The notes beneath the pieces were generated by a model. The model was not told the origin of the DNA, made no database searches, and saw only the letters and a list, made by a program, of their open reading frames with translations. A stretch of 5,560 bases of DNA from Actinomycetes bacterium (GTDB lineage: Bacteria; Actinomycetota; Actinomycetes; Mycobacteriales; Micromonosporaceae), in NCBI GenBank assembly GCA_023437285.1, contig JAEZGP010000223.1, positions 1 to 5,560 of the forward strand, read 5' to 3'. Shown piece after piece: positions 1 to 5,415 of this stretch; positions within the stretch are counted from its first letter, which is position 1, and the number at the start of each line of letters is the position of its first letter. The translations under genes were made by a program, and so were the position numbers.

Positions 1-420
1 GGGGCGGGGGGGGGGGCCACACCCCCCGGGGGGGCGGCGGCCGGCCCGCTGACGGTCGCCAGCGCGCGGCCGCATCAGGGCTGGCTGCTGGTGGCCTTCG
101 AGGGCGTCGCCGACCGTACGGTCGCCGAAGGGCTGCGCGGCGTGCTGCTGTGCGTCGACGCGGCGGACCTGCCCGAGCCGGCCGACCCGGACGAGTTCCA
201 CGACCACCAGCTGGTCGGGCTCACGGCCGTCGACGTCGCGGGGGACAAGCTCGGCGAGGTGGTCCGGGTCGAGCACGCGCCGGCAAGTGACCTGCTCCAC
301 GTACGGTTGACCGGCGGCAAGATGGTCCTCGTACCGTTCGTGAAGGCGATCGTCCCCGAGGTGGACCTCGCGGCCGGCCGGGTCGTGCTGACCCCGCCCG
401 ACGGCCTGTTCGATCTTTGA
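1..420 (+). CDS. rimM: Ribosome maturation factor RimM, 5'-truncated by the window edge
   Basis: RimM is a cytoplasmic assembly factor that binds ribosomal protein S19 and helps mature the head of the 30S subunit. The frame is open from base 1 to the TGA at 418-420, giving 139 visible residues; the family is usually about 170-185, so some 30-45 N-terminal residues are missing. The motif LTVASARPHQG (49-81) and the following FEGVADRT..AEGLRG segment belong to the N-terminal RimM domain. EFHDHQLVGL (193-222) opens the C-terminal PRC-barrel, and the protein ends in PPDGLFDL, a typical RimM tail. A GTG at 91 is only an internal valine, because similarity begins upstream of it. The first ~40 bases are long G and C runs encoding Gly/Ala/Pro and may be poor sequence. 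It lies 15 bp before trmD, the usual rimM-trmD-rplS order. Confidence 0.93.
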   Translation, partial: GAGGGATPPGGAAAGPLTVASARPHQGWLLVAFEGVADRTVAEGLRGVLLCVDAADLPEPADPDEFHDHQLVGLTAVDVAGDKLGEVVRVEHAPASDLLHVRLTGGKMVLVPFVKAIVPEVDLAAGRVVLTPPDGLFDL

Positions 421-435
421 GTGAGGGTTTGTCGG

Positions 436-1215
436 ATGCGCGCGGACATCGTGACGATCTTCCCGGAGTACCTCGCCCCGCTGGACCTGTCGCTCATCGG
501 CAAGGCGCGGTCGGCCGGCCTGCTCGACGTCGCCGTGCACGACCTGCGGGACTGGACCCACGACGTGCACCGCACCGTGGACGACACCCCGTACGGCGGC
601 GGACCCGGCATGGTCATGCGGCCCGAACCGTGGGGCGAGGCGCTCGACGCCCTGCTCCCGGCGGGCGGGCACCTGGTCGTCCCCAGTCCGGCCGGGGCGC
701 TGTTCACCCAACGTACGGCCCACGAGCTGGCGACCGAGCCGCACCTGGTCTTCGCCTGCGGCCGGTACGAGGGCATCGACCAGCGGGTCCTCGACGAGGC
801 CGCGGGGCGCGGCCGGGTGAGCGAGATCTCCCTGGGCGACTACGTGCTCTTCGGCGGCGAGGTGGCCGTACTAGTGATCATGGAGGCGGTGACCCGGCTG
901 CTGCCGGGCGTCCTCGGCAATGCCGACTCCCTGGTCGACGAGTCGCACGCCGACGGGCTGCTGGAGACGCCCGTCTATACCAAGCCGGCCGTGTGGCGCG
1001 GACGCGAGGTGCCCGACGTCCTCCGCTCGGGGGATCACGGCCGCATCGCGCGCTGGCGACGGGCCGCCGCGCTGGTCCGTACGGCGCAGCGCCGGCCCGA
1101 CCTCCTGGCCGCCCTCGACCCCGCTAAGCTGGGCAAGGACGATGTGACGGCGTTGACGTCGGCCGGCTACCCGCCCCCCGGATTTCCGGTTACCGAGGTC
1201 GATGTGGCAAAGTAG
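436..1215 (+). CDS. trmD: tRNA (guanine37-N1)-methyltransferase TrmD
   Basis: TrmD transfers a methyl group from S-adenosylmethionine to N1 of G37, next to the anticodon of tRNAs such as tRNA-Leu(CAG), tRNA-Pro and tRNA-Arg, and so prevents +1 frameshifting. The 259 residues match the family length. Visible motifs of the trefoil-knot SPOUT fold are YGGGPGMVM (from Y53), [10 protein letters not shown] (from C108) and [13 protein letters not shown] (from E130), which form the SAM pocket, then PGVLGN. Asp173 in the SHADGLL segment probably corresponds to the catalytic base; SGDH (198-201) and a Trp-Arg helix start the C-terminal tRNA-binding domain. I chose ATG 436 because [13 protein letters not shown] is the family N-terminus and GAGGG at 423-427 lies 8 bases upstream; GTG 421 would add five unsupported residues. 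Probably co-transcribed with rimM. Confidence 0.97.
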   Translation: MRADIVTIFPEYLAPLDLSLIGKARSAGLLDVAVHDLRDWTHDVHRTVDDTPYGGGPGMVMRPEPWGEALDALLPAGGHLVVPSPAGALFTQRTAHELATEPHLVFACGRYEGIDQRVLDEAAGRGRVSEISLGDYVLFGGEVAVLVIMEAVTRLLPGVLGNADSLVDESHADGLLETPVYTKPAVWRGREVPDVLRSGDHGRIARWRRAAALVRTAQRRPDLLAALDPAKLGKDDVTALTSAGYPPPGFPVTEVDVAK

Positions 1216-1275
1216 TGGGGTTGCCGCAGGTGGCCTGCTCCGCCGCGCACCGATTCACCCAAGACCGTTTTCCGC

Positions 1276-1285
1276 GCGGTACCGC
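1276..1285. promoter_or_regulatory. 10-bp palindrome in the trmD-rplS gap
   Basis: GCGGTACCGC is a perfect palindrome in the 95-bp gap before rplS, and it extends to CGC/GCG on both sides if one C (1286) bulges. It lies 25 bp before the rplS start. It could be a protein-binding site or part of a leader structure for L19, but in such GC-rich DNA it could be chance. No clear -10 box or recognised leader RNA was found in this gap. Confidence 0.2.
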
Positions 1286-1310
1286 CGCGCCGTGAGCCCT
1301 AGGACATGCG

Positions 1311-1667
1311 ATGAACACCCTGGACGCCCTCGACGCCCAGTCGATGCGGACCGACCTGCCCGGGTTCGCCGCCGGCGACACGCTCAAGGTGCACGTACGG
1401 GTCGTCGAGGGCAACCGCTCCCGTATCCAGATCTTCCAGGGCGTCGTCATCCGCCGCCAGGGCTCGGGTCTGCGGGAGACCTTCACGATCCGCAAGGTCA
1501 GCTTCGGCGTCGGCGTCGAGCGGACCTACCCGCTCAACAGCCCCGCCCTCGACCGCATCGAGGTCGTGACGCGCGGTGCCGTGCGTCGCGCCAAGCTCTA
1601 CTACCTGCGCGAGCTGCGTGGCAAGAAGGCCAAGATCAAGGAGCGGCGCGAGAAGCAGCCCGCCTGA
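1311..1667 (+). CDS. rplS: 50S ribosomal protein L19
   Basis: L19 (bL19) is a structural protein of the large subunit, located at the interface with the 30S subunit. The 118 residues match the family length. It is recognised by the N-terminal [21 protein letters not shown] region, then the L19 core with [16 protein letters not shown], the conserved [21 protein letters not shown] segment, and [20 protein letters not shown] at the end. The tail is strongly basic, as expected for rRNA binding. The start ATG 1311 is supported by AGGA at 1301-1304, 6 bases upstream. It lies 95 bp after trmD, in the usual rimM-trmD-rplS order. A strong terminator follows 17 bp after the stop, so this is the end of the translation operon. 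Confidence 0.98.
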   Translation: MNTLDALDAQSMRTDLPGFAAGDTLKVHVRVVEGNRSRIQIFQGVVIRRQGSGLRETFTIRKVSFGVGVERTYPLNSPALDRIEVVTRGAVRRAKLYYLRELRGKKAKIKERREKQPA

Positions 1668-1684
1668 TCACCCCGATCCGCTCG

Positions 1685-1714
1685 ACGACCCCCGGACTGC
1701 GGTCCGGGGGTCGT
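1685..1714 (+). terminator. Intrinsic terminator after rplS
   Basis: Bases 1685-1697 (ACGACCCCCGGAC) and 1702-1714 (GTCCGGGGGTCGT) are perfect reverse complements, giving a 13-bp stem with no mismatch. The 4-base loop is TGCG closed by a C-G pair, i.e. C(UGCG)G in RNA, a member of the very stable UNCG tetraloop class. The downstream tract (TTCGTGCTTGTTTC) is only moderately T-rich, common for actinobacterial terminators. It separates the ribosomal block from lepB1. Confidence 0.9.
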
Positions 1715-1819
1715 TTCGTGCTTGTTTCATCGACCTGGGTGCGTCCCTGACCGGCTGAGTCTCGCTAAATGATCTCACGTCCACCATTGCGGCGGATATC
1801 GCTACGGCGCGCAGCCAAC

Positions 1820-1835
1820 TACCCTGATTCCTGTG
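1820..1835 (+). promoter_or_regulatory. Candidate promoter for leaderless lepB1 mRNA
   Basis: TACCCT at 1820-1825 fits the actinobacterial TANNNT -10 consensus. It is followed by 7 bases and then GTG at 1833, so the transcript would be expected to start at or next to the start codon. There is no Shine-Dalgarno sequence ahead of GTG 1833 or ATG 1836. No convincing -35 hexamer is seen 16-18 bp upstream. The preceding terminator makes an independent promoter here necessary. Confidence 0.6.
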
Positions 1836-3086
1836 ATGGACGGCAAGCTCGATCGCTCGGACCGCGGGGACGACGCGGCCTATCCCGGCGCGCCGGGTGG
1901 CTACGGCGCCCGGGGCCGTCCGGGCCACGGTCCGGGGCCGTACGGCTATCCGGCGCCGGGGCCGCAGCCGCCCGCGAGCGGCCGTCGTCCCGAGTACCCG
2001 CCGCCGGGTGCCGTGCCCGTCAGCCCGCCCGTCTACGGGTCACCCAGGCCGCCGGACGCCCCCACGGGGGGCAGCTATCCGGCCGGCGGGCATGGCTATC
2101 CGCCGGCCGGTCCGTCGTACCCCGGGGGTTCCGGACCGCGGGAGCGCGGCCTGCCGCCCTACGAGCCGGAGCGCCGCCCGTCGCGGATCGCCCGTAAGGT
2201 CAACTACGACGACGAGGGCCGCCACGCCGCGCGCCGCGAGCGGCCGGGGAAGCGGCCGCGCAGCCGGGGACCCATGCCGCTGACGCTGGAGCTGCCGCTG
2301 CTGCTCGTCGTGGCCTTCTGCCTCGCCGTGCTCATCCGCACGTTCCTCGTGCAGGCCTTCTACATCCCGTCCGGCTCCATGGAGAACACGCTGGCCATCG
2401 ACGACCGGGTCCTGGTCAACAAGGTCGTCTACGGGGTGCGCGGCATCAAGCGGGGCGAGGTCATCGTCTTCCAGGGCGGCGGCGGCTGGAAGCACGAGGT
2501 CCCGGTCAGCCAGCCGACGTCGACGCTCGGCCACATCGGGCGGACGTTCGGCGACCTGATCGGAATCAGCCAGCCCAAGGAGAAGGACTTCATCAAGCGG
2601 GTCATCGGACTGCCCGGCGACAAGATCTCCTGTTGCGACGCGCAGGGTCGCGTCGTGGTCAACGGCCATCCGCTGGACGAGTCCTACATCTTCGAGCCGT
2701 CGCAACTGGTCGATCCCAGCCAGCCGCACTCGTGCATGGTGCGCAACATCGACGAGATGATCGTGCCGCCCGGCCAGCTCTTTGTGATGGGCGACCACCG
2801 GATGATCTCATCGGACTCGCGCTGCAGCGGCACCGTGGCCATCAAGGACGTCGTCGGCCGCGCGTTCCTGGTGGTGTGGCCCAAGAAACACTGGGCGACG
2901 CTGGAGCCGCCCGACACGTTCGCGAACGTGCCCGACACGGCGGCGCTCGGCGCCCCGGCCGGCCCGCTGCCGAGCGTCGACACCACCGCGTTCGGGGTCG
3001 TCGGTTTGCCGATTCTCGCGTCTTTGGCGATATCGGCGCGTTCGGCGCGTATCTATCGGCACCGAGGCCGTAGGCTGCCATGGTGA
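1833..3086 (+). CDS. lepB: Signal peptidase I, long form with Pro/Gly-rich N-terminus (LepB1)
   Basis: A membrane-bound serine peptidase that cuts signal peptides from exported preproteins on the outer face of the membrane. The 417 residues run as follows: a disordered, cytoplasmic, Pro/Gly/Tyr-rich region (1-147) ending in many Arg/Lys; a transmembrane helix at about 150-176; box B with PSGSM, nucleophile Ser182; IVF(Q) and then a 37-residue linker (215-251, 25 longer than in LepB2); FIKRVIGLPGD with general base Lys255; a CC pair at 267-268; GDHR at 320-323 and SSDSR at 326-330. A hydrophobic stretch at about 387-402 followed by RHRGRR is a likely C-terminal anchor, as in several Streptomyces signal peptidases. 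GTG 1833 and ATG 1836 are adjacent in-frame starts; GTG fits the upstream -10 box best. The stop overlaps the lepB2 start. Confidence 0.95.
   Translation: MMDGKLDRSDRGDDAAYPGAPGGYGARGRPGHGPGPYGYPAPGPQPPASGRRPEYPPPGAVPVSPPVYGSPRPPDAPTGGSYPAGGHGYPPAGPSYPGGSGPRERGLPPYEPERRPSRIARKVNYDDEGRHAARRERPGKRPRSRGPMPLTLELPLLLVVAFCLAVLIRTFLVQAFYIPSGSMENTLAIDDRVLVNKVVYGVRGIKRGEVIVFQGGGGWKHEVPVSQPTSTLGHIGRTFGDLIGISQPKEKDFIKRVIGLPGDKISCCDAQGRVVVNGHPLDESYIFEPSQLVDPSQPHSCMVRNIDEMIVPPGQLFVMGDHRMISSDSRCSGTVAIKDVVGRAFLVVWPKKHWATLEPPDTFANVPDTAALGAPAGPLPSVDTTAFGVVGLPILASLAISARSARIYRHRGRRLPW
3071..3085 (+). promoter_or_regulatory. Candidate internal -10 box for lepB2, inside the 3' end of lepB1
   Basis: TAGGCT at 3071-3076 fits TANNNT and is followed by GCC-ATG-GTG, where ATG 3080 and GTG 3083 are both in frame with lepB2. 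A transcript starting 6-7 bases after the box would begin at GTG 3083, making that codon a leaderless start. The preceding 60 bases (about 3000-3060) are visibly richer in A/T than the rest of lepB1, which suits an embedded promoter. No good -35 box is seen. Confidence 0.4.
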
Positions 3087-3733
3087 TTGACGAGCAACCC
3101 GCCGCCAAGCCCCGCACGCCTTTCTGGCGAGAGCTGCCCATCCTGCTCGGCATCGCCATCGTGGTCGCCATCGTGGTGCGGGCCTTCGTCCTGCAGACCT
3201 TCTTCATCCCGTCCGAGTCGATGGAGAACACGCTCAACATCAACGACCGGGTGCTCGTCAACAAGCTGGTCTACAACTTCCGCGACCCGCACCGGGGCGA
3301 GATCATCGTGTTCAAGGCGCCGATGCAGTGGCGCTCCGACCCCAACGAGGAAGACTTCATCAAGCGGGTCATCGGCGAGCCCGGCGACCACATCGTGTGC
3401 TGCGACGCGCAGGGCCGGATCACGGTCAACGGCAAGGCGCTCGACGAGACGCAGTACCTGTACTCGGACGCCCAGGGCGCCGACGAGCCCAGCGACACGA
3501 AGTTCGACGTGGTGGTCCCGCCCGGGCGGCTGTGGGTCATGGGTGATCACCGGTCGCACTCCGGCGACTCGCACGAGCTGTGGAAGCGCACCAACGGCGA
3601 CGCCACGGCGTCCACCATCCCGATCGACTCGGTCGTGGGGCGGGCGTTCGTGCTGTTCTGGCCGTTCACCTCGGCGACCTGGCTCACCGTCCCGTCCACA
3701 TTCGACGGCATACCGGCGCCCTCGGGCGGTTGA
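3080..3733 (+). CDS. lepB: Signal peptidase I, short form (LepB2)
   Basis: A second type I signal peptidase directly behind the first. With ATG 3080 it has 217 residues; GTG 3083 would give 216. A short basic cytoplasmic start (1-18) leads into one transmembrane helix (about 19-38), then PSESM with nucleophile Ser47, FIKRVIGEPGD with general base Lys95, a CC pair at 107-108 and GDHR at 155-158. Box E ends in GDSH (162-165), where LepB1 and most relatives have DSR. It has no long N-terminus, no linker insertion and no C-terminal anchor. ATG 3080 overlaps the lepB1 stop by 7 bases and GTG 3083 by 4 (GTGA), so translational coupling is likely; no strong Shine-Dalgarno is present, only GAGG at 3064-3067. 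The pair looks like an old tandem duplication that has since diverged in substrate range or partners (inference). Confidence 0.95.
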   Translation: MVIDEQPAAKPRTPFWRELPILLGIAIVVAIVVRAFVLQTFFIPSESMENTLNINDRVLVNKLVYNFRDPHRGEIIVFKAPMQWRSDPNEEDFIKRVIGEPGDHIVCCDAQGRITVNGKALDETQYLYSDAQGADEPSDTKFDVVVPPGRLWVMGDHRSHSGDSHELWKRTNGDATASTIPIDSVVGRAFVLFWPFTSATWLTVPSTFDGIPAPSGG

Positions 3734-3759
3734 CGGCTGTCGCTGTCGGGGCGGCCGGC

Positions 3760-3776
3760 TAGGCTGTGCGTTCGTG
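3760..3776 (+). promoter_or_regulatory. Candidate -10 box for leaderless NUDIX gene
   Basis: TAGGCT at 3760-3765 is identical to the box before lepB2, fits TANNNT, and lies 8 bases before GTG 3774. There is no Shine-Dalgarno sequence in the 40-bp gap. A TTGACG at 3730-3735 resembles a -35 hexamer, but the 24-bp spacing is too long for a normal sigma-70 type promoter, so the box probably works without it or the gene is simply co-transcribed with lepB2. Confidence 0.5.
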
Positions 3777-4235
3777 AGCGAGCGTACCCAGCGCCGGGCC
3801 GCCCGCGTCCTGCTGCTCGACGCGGCCGGGCGGGTGCTGCTCCTGCACGGGCGCGACCCGCACCGGCCCAACCACACGTACTGGTTCACGGTCGGCGGCG
3901 GGCTCGCCGAGGGGGAGTGCTTCCGCGACGCGGCCGTCCGCGAGCTGCGCGAGGAGACCGGGCTCACGCTCGCCTCGTCCGACCTGACCGGGCCGGTGTG
4001 GCGACAGGTGACGGAGTTCCCCTTCGCGGGCGTGTGGTACGAGCAGGAGCAGGAGTTCTTCGTGGCCCACGCGCCGCAGGGGTCCTGGACGTTCAGCCGG
4101 GCCGGTTTCGACGAGATCGAGTCCGCGTACATTGACAGTTTCGGCTGGTGGTCGGCCGAGGAACTGGCCGCCACCGACGAGCGGTACTACCCGGCCGAGC
4201 TGGCCGACGTGCTGCGGGAGATCCTGGAGGCGTGA
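3774..4235 (+). CDS. NUDIX hydrolase
   Basis: A cytoplasmic Mg-dependent hydrolase of nucleoside diphosphates linked to another group X; the actual substrate cannot be read from the sequence. The 153 residues begin with VSERTQRRAARVLLLD, the first strand of the fold. The 23-residue Nudix box occupies residues 42-64 and fits GX5EX7REUXEEXGU exactly: it opens GGLAEGE and closes with RELREETGL, so the metal-binding glutamates are intact. YWFTVGG precedes it, and WWSAEEL near the C-terminus is common in NUDIX proteins of the general (DUF-free) type. GTG 3774 was chosen because the fold begins right after it and a -10 box lies just upstream; an upstream frame extension has no similarity. Its TGA shares a base with the rnhB ATG, so the two are coupled. 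A role in clearing oxidised or toxic nucleotides next to RNase HII is plausible but only inferred. Confidence 0.93.
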   Translation: MSERTQRRAARVLLLDAAGRVLLLHGRDPHRPNHTYWFTVGGGLAEGECFRDAAVRELREETGLTLASSDLTGPVWRQVTEFPFAGVWYEQEQEFFVAHAPQGSWTFSRAGFDEIESAYIDSFGWWSAEELAATDERYYPAELADVLREILEA

Positions 4236-4984
4236 TGCTGCCGCCGTCGCGTACGGTGGTCCGCCGGGACGGCGGGCTCTACGCGCTGGAGCGCGCCCTG
4301 CAGCGGCGGGGCTTCGGCCTGGTCGCCGGGGCCGACGAGGCCGGCCGGGGCGCCTGCGCCGGGCCGCTGGTGGTGGCCGCCGCGATCCTGCCCGAGGGCC
4401 GCCGGGGCGAGGTGCCCGGCCTGGCCGACTCCAAGCTGCTCACCCCCGCCGCCCGCGAGCGCGTCTACGCCGAGGTGATGGCCCGCGCGCTGGCCACCGC
4501 CGTGGTCGTCATCCCGCCCGCCGAGGTGGACGCCCGGGGCCTGCATGTGAGCAACCTCGCTGGCATGCGCCGCGCCCTCGCCGGCCTGTCGGTACGCCCG
4601 GATTATGTCCTCACTGACGGTTTCCGGGTGGACGGTCTGGGTGTACCCGGGTTGGCGGTGTGGAAAGGTGACCAGGTGGCCGCGTGCGTGGCCGCCGCGA
4701 GTGTGCTCGCCAAGGTCACCCGGGACCGCATCATGGTAGAGCTGGACAGGGAATTTCCGGCGTACGGGTTTGCTGTGCACAAGGGGTACGCCACCGCTGA
4801 GCACGCTGCGGCGCTGGATGCGCATGGTGCGTGCGAGCATCACCGTTTCTCGTACGCGAATGTCGCGGCGGTGGGCGTGGGTGGCGGCGCCGCGCGCGGT
4901 ACGGTCGGCGTGGCGGCCGTTGCCGCGAGCGCCGGGCGGCTGCTCGTGGGCGAGAATGAGGACGGTAGGAAGGGCGGTTCGTGA
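4235..4984 (+). CDS. rnhB: Ribonuclease HII
   Basis: RNase HII nicks DNA 5' of misincorporated ribonucleotides, starting ribonucleotide excision repair, and also removes RNA from RNA-DNA hybrids. The 249 residues show the four acidic active-site positions: Asp34 and Glu35 in GADEAGRGACAGP, Asp128 in LTDGFR, and Asp164 in AKVTRDR. DSKLLTP (from Asp65) and YGFAVHKGY are further family marks. The TVVRRDGGL start and SVRPDYVLTDGFRV segment match the mycobacterial-type enzyme rather than the shorter Streptomyces type. After HHRFSYANV comes an Ala/Gly/Val-rich tail of about 40 residues with no recognised function. ATG 4235 shares its A with the NUDIX stop and has GGAGG at 4226-4230; GTG 4232 is a weaker option. 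G/C third positions fall from about 97% before base 4600 to about 77% after it. Confidence 0.95.
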   Translation: MLPPSRTVVRRDGGLYALERALQRRGFGLVAGADEAGRGACAGPLVVAAAILPEGRRGEVPGLADSKLLTPAARERVYAEVMARALATAVVVIPPAEVDARGLHVSNLAGMRRALAGLSVRPDYVLTDGFRVDGLGVPGLAVWKGDQVAACVAAASVLAKVTRDRIMVELDREFPAYGFAVHKGYATAEHAAALDAHGACEHHRFSYANVAAVGVGGGAARGTVGVAAVAASAGRLLVGENEDGRKGGS

Positions 4985-5010
4985 TGAGGGCCAGAGGCAC
5001 AGCGCGATGA
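4984..5010 (+). other. Possible 8-codon coupling mini-ORF (MRARGTAR)
   Basis: ATG 4984 shares its A with the rnhB stop (TGATG), and after eight codons the TGA at 5008-5010 overlaps the ATG of the next gene (ATGA at 5007-5010). GGAAGGG at 4968-4974 lies 9 bases before ATG 4984. A ribosome ending rnhB could therefore re-initiate here and be delivered straight to the DUF2469 start. It may equally be chance in a 22-bp spacer; no peptide function is proposed. Confidence 0.3.
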
Positions 5011-5330
5011 GCACTGAAGATCTCGAAAAGTACGAGACCGAGATGGAGCTGCAGCTCTACCGGGAGTACCGCGATATCGTCCGCCAGTTCTCCTACGTGG
5101 TGGAGACGGAGCGCCGCTTCTACCTCGCCAACCAGGTTGAACTGCATGTGCGCAACGTGGACGGCGAGGTCTACTTCGAGGTGGAGATGCACGACGCCTG
5201 GGTATGGGATATGTACCGTCCTGCCCGGTTCGTCAAGAACGTCCGGGTTATGACTTTCAAGGACGTGAACGTCGAGGAACTGGAAAAGCCGGACATCTCC
5301 CTGCCCGCCGAGGGCGGATTCGGGACCTGA
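5007..5330 (+). CDS. DUF2469 family protein, actinobacteria-specific
   Basis: A 107-residue protein of unknown function, closely resembling Mycobacterium tuberculosis Rv2901c, which also follows rnhB. The signature is strong: STEDLEKYETEMELQLYREY at the start, FSYVVETERRFYLANQVELH, then DGEVYFEVEMHDAWVWDMYR, PARFVKNVRV and TFKDVNVEELEKPDISLP. The first third is highly charged and probably helical, the rest looks like beta strands; no signal peptide, membrane segment or catalytic motif is visible. ATG 5007 matches the family start; AGAGG at 4993-4997 lies 9 bases upstream. Rnh-B neighbourhood conservation hints at a shared operon, not a shared function. Codons here are less biased to G/C than in the genes from trmD to the NUDIX gene (17 of 107 end in A/T by hand count). 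Confidence 0.93.
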   Translation: MSTEDLEKYETEMELQLYREYRDIVRQFSYVVETERRFYLANQVELHVRNVDGEVYFEVEMHDAWVWDMYRPARFVKNVRVMTFKDVNVEELEKPDISLPAEGGFGT

Positions 5331-5336
5331 CCCGCG

Positions 5337-5364
5337 TTTTCCACAGGGCCCTGCGTCGTCCACA
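5337..5364 (+). promoter_or_regulatory. Pair of DnaA-box-like sequences
   Basis: TTTTCCACA (5337-5345) and TCGTCCACA (5356-5364) lie in the same orientation, 19 bases start to start, just after the DUF2469 stop. Both share the TCCACA core of DnaA boxes (TTATCCACA in general, TTGTCCACA in Streptomyces) and each differs from the consensus at one or two positions; both are followed by G. A palindrome CAGGGCCCTG (5344-5353) sits between them. They could control the downstream gene or be a chromosomal DnaA titration site; binding is not shown. Confidence 0.35.
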
Positions 5365-5376
5365 GATCACGGCGCA

Positions 5377-5401
5377 GGCCGGAGCGGCGTCCGCGCCGGC
5401 C
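5377..5401 (+). terminator. Strong hairpin after DUF2469, possible terminator
   Basis: GGCCGG (5377-5382) pairs with CCGGCC (5396-5401); inside, after one A-G mismatch, GCGG (5384-5387) pairs with CCGC (5391-5394) around a CGT loop. GGC/GCC can add three pairs beyond a 3-base bulge. There is no T-run after it, so it is either one of the U-poor terminators known in actinobacteria or a transcript structure upstream of the next frame. It is the only candidate end for the NUDIX-rnhB-DUF2469 transcript in the window. Confidence 0.4.
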
Positions 5402-5415
5402 GCCAGGCTGTCCGC

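Noticed and set aside
421..435. GTG 421 as the start of trmD, directly after the rimM stop
   Set aside because: The five extra residues are not part of the family N-terminus, and ATG 436 has a Shine-Dalgarno-like GAGGG at the right distance.
417..1127. Long + strand frame overlapping trmD
   Set aside because: Arg/Pro-rich out-of-frame translation of trmD with no domain; trmD itself is unambiguous.
1153..1214. TTGACG at 1153-1158 with AAAGTA near 1209 as an rplS promoter
   Set aside because: The distance is about 50 bp and no TANNNT box sits at a suitable spacing; read-through from trmD is simpler.
2040..2798. Long open frame on the - strand across lepB1 (and similar - strand frames across lepB2, NUDIX and rnhB)
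   Set aside because: These are shadows of high-GC genes: they lack any recognised motif, are rich in Arg/Ala/Pro, and overlap genes with clear family signatures.
3730..3765. TTGACG (3730-3735) plus TAGGCT (3760-3765) as a complete -35/-10 promoter
   Set aside because: The spacer is 24 bp, well over the usual 16-19; TTGACG also overlaps the lepB2 stop and may be chance.
3734..3773. Terminator between lepB2 and the NUDIX gene
   Set aside because: Only a short GCCGGC palindrome is present and no stem long enough to stop transcription.
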